A DNA stretch of 64,000 nucleotides from Tubiluchus corallicola (lineage: Eukaryota; Priapulida; Priapulimorpha; Priapulimorphida; Tubiluchidae), in NCBI GenBank assembly GCA_030141605.1, contig JAQGDQ010000283.1, positions 199,001-263,000 on the forward strand, written 5' to 3'. Below the pieces are notes generated by a model, which was given only the letters and a program-made list of their open reading frames with translations, was not told the origin of the DNA and made no database searches. Of this stretch, positions 33,159 to 45,700 are shown one piece after another. The position numbers and the translations under genes were made by a program. Position 1 is the first letter of the stretch. Each line of letters begins with the position of its first letter.

Positions 33159-34141
33159 AGGGATGCACTGAAACCCGCTTTTCCTGAACCGGTACCGAAT
33201 CTTTCACACCTTTTGTAGACTGAACCGAATTTCTGCAGTTTTTTTTGCCAAAACCGAATTGAGCCAAACGTCACAATTTTTTTTTACTAAAACCGAATTA
33301 AGCCAAATTTCACAAATTCTTTTTACTGAAACTGAATTGAGCCGAAATTGTAATTAATATACATAGTAATAAATTTCAATAGTTACAAGTGGGCCTCAGT
33401 TCAAAATTATGCTTATTCTCACACTTGGAAAGGTAAAGTTTTTTTATTTTGTAATCTCCTTGATATGTTTACAAATTTCATCTTGATGACCCAAACACTA
33501 GATAATCAGTACTTAAATCAGTTTAACAAATGTTCTGCAGATTCTTAATTTTATTTCTAGACTGATCCGCTTCTTTTAAATTTTTTTTTGTTAATTTGGA
33601 ATATGGCAGCTAGCGCTAAGATTTTTCTTCTTAATATATCTTCATCTATTGCTAGAAGATTGTCTAAGCATTTGCATTTTCTCCACGCATCATCTCCATT
33701 CCTTTTTATGTGATACTCTTCTGTGTTATCTTTGCCGATAATTGAACAACTTCAAAGGCATCCAGGCGCATCAGCTCAATCGGTAAAATTTTGAGAAGCT
33801 AGTTCAAGCTACCAGCCTACCACACTCAAATAGTTTTGTTTTTTGAAAAATTGCCGATTGGTTTTGTCAGACTTACTTGTATTGCTTAATGTCGACTTTT
33901 CTCTGACAAATATGACAAATTATAAAATCGAATTTTTTTTACCGGTCACCTGCGAATTTATTTAAATAAACCAAATTGAAACCGAATTTTCCAAAATTTC
34001 TTCCGAATTTCTTAGAAAAAACTTTCGGCCGAAACAAAACTTTACGGAATTTTTTTTCTGCCAAGGAAACGAAACGAACGGAAAATTGGTTTCGGTTCAG
34101 TAACCAAAATCCGGCTGTTTTCAAATTTCGGGGCATCCCTA
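33159..34141. mobile_element. Non-autonomous hAT element with perfect 8-bp target-site duplication
   Basis: The ends are TAGGGATGCACTGAAA and, in reverse complement, TAGGGATGCCCCGAAA: 14 of 16 bases match. GTGTAATG is present directly before (33151-33158) and directly after (34142-34149) the 983-bp element, an exact 8-bp duplication as expected for hAT. The subterminal regions carry repeated AAACCGAATT-type motifs, about three tandem units of about 45-50 bp on the left at 33230-33350. There is no transposase ORF; the short ORFs on both strands here are by-products of the AT/TTCGG-rich repeats. Confidence 0.9.
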
Positions 34142-35447
34142 GTGTAATGGTACTTTAACTCATCTATATGAAAGTCCAAATGTCTGGTTACACATTTAAA
34201 ATTGATCCCTTTTATCAAATACATATGCTTAAGTCATTTTAGTCAGAGAGGTTGCATCCCACTAGTTTGCATCTCAAGCTAACTGTTCTGATTTGGTGTC
34301 ATATTTCAGCAAAGGCTTTTACTGGTGTACAGGGCTTTACAGTACTGTTGTGGCCTTTCCTGTTTAAACATGTTCCCATTTTTCAAACTATGTTTAAATG
34401 CAACTAGCTGAAACTCTTTTGCTGATAATTCCAGGAAAACTTAAGCTCACTCTTTTATATAACAAATTACTGTAAACTAATTTCAAAATTTCAATTTAAC
34501 GAAATGTTTTATGCAGTTTAGGAGCAAAGGGCTGTGTAACTGAGGAAAGTCAAATGAAATATAAATTTGCTTAAGGTATTTTTGTCTTGTAAAAAGCTAA
34601 ATAGCAACTCATGGTTAACTGAAATGAATTTAACCTAATTAATTGTAATTCTTTAATTTATTACACTCGTTTTCACTCCAATAACTCAGCTTTCAATGGT
34701 GTCCACTAAATTGAACCAGCTGAGAGGTTTCATTTGGTAGATGTATGAAACTTAAATTAATAACGCCAAATTACTAAATTTATAACTATTATTGACATTT
34801 GTCAGCAATTGTTATTTAAAATAACAATGTCTAAATGAAATTGTAGCTACTAATTTATCTCTGTAACTTTGCTTGGTGTCTTACAGTGCTCCCTGTATAT
34901 ATGTAAAATTATAGTTTATGTATAAAAGAAACAAATATTTTTTCATTTTTAATACAAGTACGTCTGCCTAATCTCATTAAACTGTGTTTGCAGGTTATCT
35001 ATTGCAAATAAACAAATTTCTAAGTTCAGTTAAATTGCACTTGAATTGCACAGCTGAAATCAGCATTTTGTATAAAATAAGTTAAATTTAGTTGCTTTAA
35101 TACTGACAGACAACATAATTTATGTATATCAAGTTACTTGAGAAATACGATAACATTTAATTTTTTTCTATCAAGTTTTTTTTCTAAACATAAGTTAAAA
35201 TGAATCTTTCAAGTGTTACTATGGCTAATTAATTTTGTGCACATATGTGCTAAAAACAACTTCTAGAGAGTAGAGATGTTGTTTTCTTTTTACGGTTTGT
35301 TAGTACAGTACATGCTCACCAACTATTTGGCAATAAATCAGAAGCTGTATAAAGTTTTTGCCTGTGCCCAGTAAAACGTCTTTTTACAAAAATCAAAATT
35401 GGTATGTGTTGATAAGAATGGCAGCAAAACATTGTTTCCCAACTGGT
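34142..35447. other. Intergenic, no recognised gene; probable 3' UTR of aminopeptidase A at its right end
   Basis: AT-rich sequence without ORF signatures or transposon ends that I can support. The right part, just past the stop codon at 35448, must include the 3' UTR of the downstream (minus-strand) aminopeptidase; I could not fix its poly(A) site. Confidence 0.4.
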
Positions 35448-38400
35448 CTAATCTATATGCTGGTCATCAAGCTTCATATTTCGATTTCGTTGCCGCAGTA
35501 ATGTTCCCAGCGGCTCTGTGTGTTTCAAAGACCAAAATACATTGATGCGCGCAGTATGTCTTGCTTTTTCTATTGGATTTTTTGTTGAATCAATTGGTGG
35601 ATAGTCTCTGAAAAGTCTTTCTATTGTATCAACTTCCTCCGTTGTTGTAATGCCCGACACCAGTGCTGGAAGAATAGTGTCCATTGCGAGAGGGTTCATC
35701 TTGTGCCTATTAAAATAAATAGTGCTATTATTTATAAGACAATGCCTTGTACAGCTTTCATTGTTAATTAAATAGCTTAATGAATCTAACACATTTATTT
35801 TTTAGTCTTTACAGAGTCTTAAAATTTTGTCTCACATACCTCAGGCTTAATGTACCTGTTATTCTTTTAAACATTGAAAACTCTGTACTGAATGGAAGTT
35901 AACTCACCTTGTCGTTATGTTTGCAATAAAATACTTAACTTTTAGAATGTTTTAGTGATTACCTGTTATATATTACTTCCCAATGTGAAGTCATAAAACA
36001 GTAGGTTATAAATCGACTCAGAGGCGTCTGGTTAAGGCTTTCTGCAGCTTTTGATATATCATAGCTTGCAAATGTGCCGTTTAGAACCAGATTCAGAAAG
36101 CGTTGCAACAGCCAAGGCTGTTTTGCCGTTGCAAGTGCTCCATATGCGGTAAATCTGTCGCCTGGAACGATTGATTTTTGAGCATACTCATAAACATATT
36201 CCCAATCTCTTGTTGTACCTTCCATCACAGCTGCTTTATAGACCAACTGTCTGAAGTTGACACTTATTTCGCCACCTTTCTTCCAGGTTTTATACTTTTC
36301 ATAAGCGAACTGTTGTATTTCCGTGTGGCCATATTTTAGAGCCGCATTGAGTAGTGTTATGCGAAGTTCTTTTGTTTGATATGCATCGTTGCCATTTTCT
36401 TCCCATCCTAGCTTGTTTAATATTGGTGAAATCATGCTCTTCATGTACGTGTTAAAGTCCGAGTGGTAGTGACTTTTCGCTAGCATCATACTGATGTACT
36501 CAGTGTGAAAAAGAAATGTTTTCCATGGCATGAGACTGGTTTCATTTATTAAATAATCGCACAAGTTAAACAACAAAGAATAATCTATTCGAGTGCCTTT
36601 TGCTAACATAAATGCACTGTTCAGTATGGCAAGCCGGGTCGATTCACCAATTTTATGAGGAGAGGCTTTTAAGACTCTTATTAATTGTTCCCAGTTTTCT
36701 TTCCAGTAATTAACCAGGTAATATCCATCGGAATTGATATTACCAACTATCCAAAAGTCGTCTGTTATCTGCTCTGTGAAACTAATACTCTGCATTTCCT
36801 TACGTAAGAAGATAATGTTTGCCGGCAAATCGTTTGATGTTTCGTATGAAAATGGAACATCCCATTTATATTTGTATGGGTTGTCAGAATAATCAGGTAA
36901 ATCATTTGGATTTAGTAGAAAATGTTCTTGATTTATTACCAATGTAGTGTTGTCTACTTTGTCCACAAAGATGACTGGATATCCCATTTGTTTTAACCAG
37001 GTGTCCATCATATCACCTACATTTAAATCATGTTCGTTGACAGACCTTTTGGTCACATTTTCATCTTCGGTAACTGTATCTGTCAAGGTCTGCCAGAGAT
37101 CAGCAGTTTTTACATTATTATACTGGTATGATTTTAGGAAATTTCTGATACCTTTTCGAAAGAGACTTGTTCCAATTAGATGCTGAACCATTCTAAGAAT
37201 ATGGCTTCCTTTTACATATGTTATCATGTCAAAATATTGATTAATTTCATCTGGTGTTTTAAATTCAAAGTAGATTGGGTGAGATGAAAGTAGTGCGTCG
37301 GGGTCTTGCACCAAAGTTGTAGCCATGTTATGATGTACAATCTGTTTATCAAACGCTTTCCATTCCGGATGAATGTTCTCCAAGCACATGTACATAACTA
37401 GATTAGCAAAGGCTTCATGCAGCCATAGGTCTGACCACCATTCAAGGGTTACAGTATTACCAAACCAAGCATGTGCAATCTCATGTGACATCACTTTTCC
37501 TACATAAAACTTATGTTCATCTGATGAAATTTTGTCATCAATGAGTAAAGCAGGAGGCTGATGTGTCACAAGCCCCCAGTTTTCCATAGCCTCAAATGCC
37601 AGATCTGGTGTCAATATGTGCTCAACATGTGCTAAATGCTTTTCCATGTCAAAGAAGTCTTCGTAAAATTTATATATGTTTGCTGCAAGATTTAGGGCAT
37701 ACATTGTCTGATTGATTAGCTCTAGTGGTGCCCATATTCGAATTTCAGGTCCATCTACTTCTTTCTTTGACGTGTAACTATAATCATTTAAACTTAGTGC
37801 CACTAAATATGTTGACATGATTGGCGTCGGAGGAAAAGTTTGGCGCACCCATCCATCAGCTAGTGTTTCTGTACAGTCAGCTTGCATGTTGGATAAAGCA
37901 TTGTAGTTAGGTCTGTGCTCAATGGTAATAACAAATCTTGCTTTGTATGCTGGTTCATCAAAGCAAGGAAACACGGCACGACTGTCAACTGCCTGCAGTT
38001 GTGTTATAGCTACATGTGACACTTCACCTGTAGGTTTTTTGTAAGAGCTTTTATACAATCCAAATAAGTTGTCTTGCTGGACGTCTCCATTGTATGGCCC
38101 AATTTTTAATGTATACGTAGCATCTTGCCTTAATGGCTCTTCTAAACAGATGACGTAAAAATTATTCGTATTTACTTCAAACACATTCTTCACTTGTATC
38201 ATATGATTTGTGCTTTCTTTTTGGATACTCACAGAATTTGGTGGGATCGTTAATTTGTAAACGTGTAGCACAATGTAACTTGTCTCTTCCACACATTTAA
38301 AGTATATACACACAGATCCTGTGAAGTTGAAGTCATCCATGTCTATTCGTAAGCTGATGTTGTACAGTGATGGTATGAGCGTTCCTGGAAGTCTGGGTCC

Positions 38401-38814
38401 TCCCCAAGGTGGAGGCGTGTCCTTTTCCCAGATAATATTCACTCCATTTACGTTGTCGTTATTTTCACCTAAAAGTGGGTCTATTATTGGAACTAACTGA
38501 GATGAATCACCAGTATGAGATTGAGCATCACTTTTCAAAGCTGCTGCGACTGATTCATATTGCACGGTTTTTTTGTTTTCATAATATTGCCTTACTATGT
38601 ACCATGTTGCAGCACTACATCCCATGCATATTAATAATCCTGTGCACACTAACGTTGTCCATCTCAGTCTGAAATTTTTACACAGTTTTTTATTGTCTTT
38701 TTCATACGATTCGTTCACAACTTCCATATTATATCTGTTCAAACTTCGGTTCATTGCCGTAGTTTCAATACTTGAGAGATCTGCCATGTTTACTGTGCTG
38801 TACGCCTTGTGCAC
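35448..38814 (-). CDS. Membrane M1-family aminopeptidase (aminopeptidase N/A-like), copy A
   Basis: Two exons, 35963-38814 and 35448-35706, join in frame (phase 2, AG|G) to 1036 residues, typical for the family. It is a type II ectoenzyme: an N-terminal cytoplasmic part of about 50 residues, one transmembrane segment (about 53-74), a linker, then the M1 catalytic region and the ERAP1-C-like helical domain. The zinc site HEIAH 444-448 with glutamate 467 fits HExxH-x18-E, so catalysis looks intact, removing N-terminal residues from peptides outside the cell. FPCFDEP 282-288 is present. The substrate-binding GAMEN motif reads EAMEN (408-412), with Glu replacing the usual Gly. Almost the whole protein lies in one 2.85-kb exon. 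A second in-frame Met at residue 10 is an alternative start. Substrate specificity cannot be read from sequence; ANPEP, ENPEP or TRHDE-like names are all possible. It pairs with copy B, 3.9 kb upstream in the same orientation. Confidence 0.93.
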
Positions 38815-41800
38815 TGATTTGTGGCTAACAACTGCTTTTCTTATGACCTATGCTTTTATTTGAACAGTTTTGACAACACTAATAAATGCATATGCTACTA
38901 TACGCAAAGCAGTTCTCAAAGTGTTTTGAGGCAAGATACTAAAGATAAAGATGTTTATCTGGCAATCATGTATAGGTTTAGTGCTCACCCTCAAGGCAAT
39001 ATTACTGAACTTTTTACACCTTTCTGTGTAAATATTAAGCCGCTTTATAACATGTCACTTAGAATGTTCTGCTTGAACAATATTTACAACGTGTGACGGA
39101 ATTACGTGTGATGACCACATGAAGGTCATCTTGTTCTACATGGACACAAATGCACTTTCTGCAAAACTGACTGATATAGTTTTTTAAGCATATGCTTGTC
39201 TTCCCATATACAAGTTTGATGACTGTTTACTTTACACATGTTGAACGTGACATAGAAATGGAAGTAGAAGAATCAGAAATAGAAAAATCGGTGATTTAAA
39301 GTTTTCTATGAACCTTTTTTTTTTGAAAATTCACATGAAAAACATAACTTTGTTTTCAAAGACCATTATTATGCAGCTTGTTTATAGTTTTCCATTTATT
39401 GTAGTTGCTGACAAAGGATTGTTTAACATCATGACATAAATGATGATGGTTCACTGCCTTGCTGAAGAAGCCTTACTCTTTTTGTAACCGTTTTTAAGTA
39501 TTTTTAGACTGTTGTTGAGCTCCTCTACACTGATGTGGCAATCTTAAATGTATGACAAAAATTACCCTACCTGTTGGTCTATAGACTTTTACTAAACTTG
39601 TGTCAACAAAAACAATGCAGTAACTAACTGTGCTGAAAATAACTGAAATTCACGAAATTGTGGATCTAGAAACCTTGCTGCTCTGTGTTGAAATTGCTTA
39701 ATTATAGTGCACGTAGAAAGCAGGTAGAAGTCAAAACAAGCCGCATTTATGCAAAGTATCCAGATTTATTTAGCTTTTTGCATGTTTCAGATGTTGCTGA
39801 AATACATCCGTACTTCTTTAAGCTTGTAATAACGCGTTTCATCCTATTATATGCAAGGCTGCTGATGAGAAGTAAGCTGAATACCAGTGTTCTGATGGAA
39901 GAGTTTCCATATTTCCATTGCAGAGATTTTTTATGTATGTAAATTCCATGTATGTGAGTAGTAATTGTAGAACATTAATGTATTGGAATGATGTTTATTT
40001 TAATATTCCATCTTCATCTATCAAGACAGATTTCTTCACTAATGATGGGTAAAGGTACTGATAAGAATTGAGAACAACTTTAATAATTTGACTTTCACAG
40101 TTTAGTAGAATGCAAAACTGGCTGCACATACTTTAAAATATGTTTAGTAGCACTTCTTGCTTTTGTGATTAGCCTCATAATTAATTGAATGTTCTTGACT
40201 TTTGCAGGGTTTACAGAGTTCATTTCTGCTGAAAACCTGTATTACTTCATTACAACTTAATGATAAGATAACTTTTGCTTATTTCTGTGATTGCTGTTGC
40301 TCTGGTTCACATGCACTAAACCCTGTATGGATCTGCATTGATTTTAACTTCAAACTGAAAACTCCTAACTTATTCCCTTTGTTTGCACATCTGGTAGATC
40401 AAAGTGCCTACTGATAATTTTTTTTACAAGTCAAATGGAAAAACTGTTTTTGGCAAATAATTTCAGAAGGCAGGCAGAAAAAACTAGATTTGCAAGTAGC
40501 TGTCCTACATCTAGGAACATCCAAGGCAAATTATAGAAGACCCAGCAAAGAGAACACCTCTGTGCAAGGTGTAGGCATTTAAGAATTAATGAAGCATTAT
40601 CTTTATGGTAACAACATTATTTAGGAGTTAGCATTAGCAAATTAAGGTTACATTTTTGCAGCAACGTTGTTCAGAAGGTTATATGTGTAGTCAAAACAGG
40701 CTCTGCCTTTTTTGAAAATCTTTAAAGAGAATTTATTACAAGTGTATTCACAGCTTATCAAACCAAGCAGTTTTTATGTTCCCTCTGCCCTCTGATCCCT
40801 TAACGATTTTCTCTCTTGAAAGTGCTTCTAATTTTGTGATCTTAGGGCCAAGTCTGCTTGATGACCAAAGTTGAGCAACACTGGTCCTGATTAATAATTA
40901 CAAAGGTGACCAGTGGGAAAATTGTTCCTTGGCATTATTTGACATCGTTCTTTATTTGTGTTGCAGTTTCATATCCTAGAGGATTGTTGTAGAGAATTTA
41001 TCTTTGATAGTGAGATAGGTTCTGGTCCTGTAACAGGTAATAATTGCAATAGGTAGGCATTGGGTGTTGGCTAGTGCTTGCAGTGTGCCAAACTGTTCTA
41101 AAATAATCATTTAAGCGAGTGACGTTCGTCATTCTATTCTTATAGACCTCCCTCTCTCTTTCTCTCTCTCTAAACTTTTAACACCTCCATTTTCACAAAG
41201 GATTCAGCCAAAACTGTTTTTAAGTAGCCACTTGCTTTATTCAAAATGTTATGATATAATTTTTCAAAAATTGCATTAGTAGAGTTGGCACCGTAGCATT
41301 GTGTTAGAAATGATAACTCATAAAAATATGATAACTCTAATTTACTAAACTTTTAAAATTATCTTTACAGCTTTCAAAAGTGTTAGAAAATTGTAAAAGT
41401 TATACTAATCGTTTATTCTCCCATTTTTCGTGTAAGAAATTGTTAAATTGAAATAAAGGTCTGCAGTTATTGATGATTTTAATTCCATTTTGTTTTTTTA
41501 GCATATTCTATGTAAACAGACTGCATTCCTTGTTTAAACATACGTATTGCACAGTGTTACATTTTTTTCCATAATTGTTATTTTTTTGCAACATCTTCTA
41601 TTTTTTGCTTTTTTCAGACATGGTGTTGGAAATTGCAATCCAGAGGCAAGAAATTGACAAGCAAAGACGAAATAGTGTAAACATTTTCGGCCATGGACTA
41701 AAGGACATCAAGTTTGGCTGCAGCCAGTTTGACTTTTGTCAGCTGGGAGACTGCATGACAGGACAACTGCTTTTATATGACTTCATTCAGTGTGTGTTAT

Positions 41801-42702
41801 CGACAGTGATAACTTGGTGAATAATTTCATTTTTAATAGGCAATCGCTACTGGGTTTGACTGCATTGAGAGTTATATGCAAAATGTCTTATATGTCAGTA
41901 GAATTTGCATGGCAATTTTTATTTGTCTTAGTGTGTTCTTGTATTCCTCATCTGTGCGTGCCATTTTCAGTACTTCAAGAGAATTTCTAGATGATATACA
42001 AACATATTCAAAATCTGAAGTACTAACAGGCTTCCAAGTTTTGCTGACAAGGTACAGCTTAATCAACTAAAACCAAATACGTATCTTATGACTTTGAATA
42101 ACTGTTTTAAAAGAAAAGTAAATGTTACTTGACTAATTTTCAAGATTGTTCATGAAACCATTGGAAAATGAATTTGAGTAAATATATAAAATAGTGGCTT
42201 GTTTTTTTAAGAGAATTGTAATTTCTGCTTATAGCACTAAAATTAGTTAAGCTAATATTCCGTGAAAAAGAAATTGTATGACAATTTTGATTTATGTGTG
42301 ACATAAGCACAAGTATGTAAGCGTCCTAACACAACATTATTATTTAAAGTGCATATGCATTTTATTTGATTACCAGCAATTTTTTACAATTAATAATACT
42401 AATAATTTTAATAGTAATAATGATAATCCTCTCTCCTTCATCAAAGACATTAAAGCTAATAGTAATAATAATAATCTTCTCTCCTTCATTAAAGACATTA
42501 AAGCCTATCTCTAAGTGTACAGAAAATTTTCTTCGGAATTTAAATGAATACTTACAGTCAGCGTTTCTACTAGCTTGCTTTTCATACTTGTGAGTTCAGC
42601 TAATTTACATACTTGCGTTAAACTGTCTGATTCATAATTGAGGAAAATTCTGCCTTATACTTGAAACTAATTAATCACAAACTGGAAACATTGCTAATTG
42701 TC
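38815..42702. other. Spacer between the two aminopeptidase genes; no recognised gene
   Basis: The left part should hold the promoter of aminopeptidase A, the right part the 3' UTR of copy B. I found no convincing complete gene. Two plus-strand ORFs look slightly better than noise. One at 39685-39942 contains RIYAKYPDLFSFLHVSDVAE. The other opens after a good acceptor (TTTTTTCAG) at about 41618 and runs to 41820, containing IQRQEIDKQRRNSVNIF. Neither matches a family I know. A short CT-rich tract lies at about 41150-41172. Confidence 0.4.
42411..42506. repeat. Two tandem copies of a 48-bp unit
   Basis: The block AGTAATAATRATAATC followed by TCTCTCCTTCAT and AAAGACATTAAAGC appears twice, at 42411-42458 and 42459-42506, with only a few differences. 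It lies about 200 bp beyond the aminopeptidase B stop codon, probably in its 3' UTR or terminator region. Confidence 0.8.
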
Positions 42703-45700
42703 TTAGTTATGGTGAATGACATTTGTGAGAATTTCACCAACATTAGCTGAATGTGTCTTCATCCAATGGATATTTAGTCTTGCAAAATTTTTAGCCTTTG
42801 CAAAAGAAAGCTTTGCCGACTCGGTCAATGGCTGTGATTCAAATAACTTTATCATGTGCTCGTATTCTCCGTTCGTGTTAACTGTCATCACAAGAGTATG
42901 CAATAGTGTGTCTAGTGATAATGCATCATCTTTGTACCTACAAATAAATGTTTAATAAAAATTCAAAAAACTAATATAAATATCAGACTGCATTTATTTA
43001 ATATGCAGCTAGATTGCCAATTAAGTAGTTTTGAGTTTGATTTTCTCTTGGTATTGACGGAAAATATTCAGGTTACTTAAATCAAGATATGTAGCTGTTT
43101 TAAAAACTGCCTTAGGTAATCAATAATATTTTTAAAGATTATCCGAACCCAATCTTAAACTGTAAGTCAAATAATCTACTCTTTAAAATATTGAAAGGAG
43201 ACATACTACTTTTTTCAGAATGCCTTACATGAAAGAATTATTACGCCACAAATGCAATTTCGCATCTGCGCAACTAGCTCTTCGCTGTTATATGCATTTG
43301 GCCATTCTCTAATAAGACAGGTACTAGTACCCGCATTTCAAAAACGCGTCACACAAAAAAGCAGGTGCTGTACCTTTCAGCTCAGATGTGTTCATTTCTG
43401 ACGTACTGCACACATTCAAGAGTTCACCCGTGAGCACAGCGGTAAATTTGAATTTTTATTTTAAATCTTGCCGAGTTTTATTACAACACTTTGAATCTCT
43501 TACAGTAGTACTGCACTTCAATTTTCTCTTTCTCAAACACCTGCAACAAACTCGTGGAATGTTTTTGCTGTTGAAAATTATGTTCATTTGTGATGTCATC
43601 AACAATTGGGCTCGCCCGCCGTTAATTAAGATTTTAATCTATTATTATTTAATCTATTTATCAGAAACGCTTTTCTAGTATTATTGGTGTTCTAATGCAT
43701 ACTTTTTATCGTATTTGAAAATGGGATAGTATATGAAAAATCATCCTGTCAAAACCTTCCCGTCAAACCAATATTATGGTTTATTTTCTGCCGGAGTGTA
43801 ATTTAAAGTTTTAAAAAGTGTTGGGAGTTTTATACAGTTATATGTGCAACTTTCCATCAACATTATAAGATCAGCCAAATTTAATTTACTTGTGTGTCAA
43901 TCGCAACGTTTTTAATTGTTTCACTTCGGTGATTAAAATAACTATCTGCTACTTTCCTTCTTTATATTAAAAAATTATTTAATTATCTGGTTTGAACTGC
44001 TATTTCATGCTATTCCTCCTAAAAGGTATATTGAAGACTGAAAGAAATATTTATATTCTATAACACCTTTTACTTTGATTTTTTTTAAATTACTAAAAAC
44101 ATATAGTCAATTTTACCATTGGTATATCTGCTGCCAGTGTGCTTCTAAGAAGCAGCTTGCAACTGTGCGAGATAGGGGCGAATCTTCAAAAGCAGCTATA
44201 CCATTATGTAGAGCAAAGTTTTGAAATGCTCCTTCTTCTAATAACTGAAGATACTCCTGTAATAACCATATCTCATGTACTGCAGCTAAAGAATTATATG
44301 CAGCTATTTTGTCACCAGGTACCCTCGTTCTGTGGCTGTATTGTAGCATATATTCCCAGCTGTGGGCTCCACCTACTTTTACCCCTGCTTTGTAAATGAG
44401 TGGCCGTAAATTCTGCGGCATGTAATTTCCTTTTTTAAGATGCGTAAATAGTCTGCTTGCTTTTTGTCGAATGTTTCGGCTTCCATAGTCAAAAGCTGCA
44501 TTCAGCAAGTATACCCTTAACTCCTTTCTGTGACTGTCATCCCCTTCTTCTACCCATCCAAGATCTAATATATTGGGTGACATCATATACTGCATAAATT
44601 CCTTCACGTCTTCATTGTAAGAACTTTCTGCTAACATTGTTGCAATGTAATTCATGTGAAATAGAAACATCTGCCATGGTCCAACACTGTGGTCATTTCG
44701 CAGATGTAATGATAGCTGAATTGGTATGCTATAGTCAAGTTTTGTGGATTTTGCCAACATGAAAGCCGAATTTAGTAGCGCCATGCGTGTTCCTGTTTCT
44801 ATCTGGCTGTGATCCGTGTTCAGCATTTTGATCAATCTGATCCAGTTATCTTGCCAATAGTTCACAAGGTAATATCCATTAGAATCCACATTTCCTGCTA
44901 TCCAAAATGTCTCATAAGTGTCTATAGTAAAGGTTGTTTCAGCATCATTTTTATGAATCCAGTTCAGGTGTTTGACAATGATTATATCATCAGATAAATT
45001 ACAGCTTTTACATATTGATGTTTTGTAGGTGAATGGAATCTCCCACTTGTTTTTCGTGTGCATTTCATCATCTACATCAGTTGGATTTAAAAGAAAATGC
45101 TCTTGAGTGAGTACAATTCTATTTTCTTTAAGTGCAACATTCACTACAGGATATCCTTTTTGTTTAATCCAGGTGTCCGTGATCATTTCCGTATCATAGA
45201 ATCCACCAGAAGCATCAGTAATGATGTCCCACAAGTTACCCATATTTGCATTTGAAAACTTGTACTGTGTAATGTACTGTCGAAGTCCTGTCTGGAAATT
45301 CTTTTCTCCCACAAGATCTCGTAGCATTCTTAGGACATGGCTTCCTTTCACATAAGGAATCCCATCAAAGTACTGCATTACTTCCCCAGATGTCTTAAAG
45401 TCGAGGTAGATTGCATGCGATGAAGGAAATGCATCTTCATTTTGCACTGCAACTGAATTCCATGTGTCTCCCCAGGGTCCCCCAACCAGGTGCTTTTCCC
45501 ATATTCTCCATTCTGGGTTATTATAATCTATGCTCATGTACATTGTAAGTGTTGCAAAGGCTTCGTTTAACCAAAAGTTTGTCCACCAGTCCATTGTTAC
45601 CATGTTTCCAAACCACGTATGAGCAATTTCATGAGTTATAATTAATGTAGCATAGCATTTATCATTATCGGTCGATATTTCATCACTGATAAGCAATGCA

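Noticed and set aside
33976-34224. Overlapping ORFs on both strands near 34 kb
   Set aside because: They lie inside the right end of the hAT element and come from its AAACCGAATT-type repeats.
36947-37186. Plus-strand ORFs within the aminopeptidase genes
   Set aside because: Antisense shadows of long real exons, with no features of their own.
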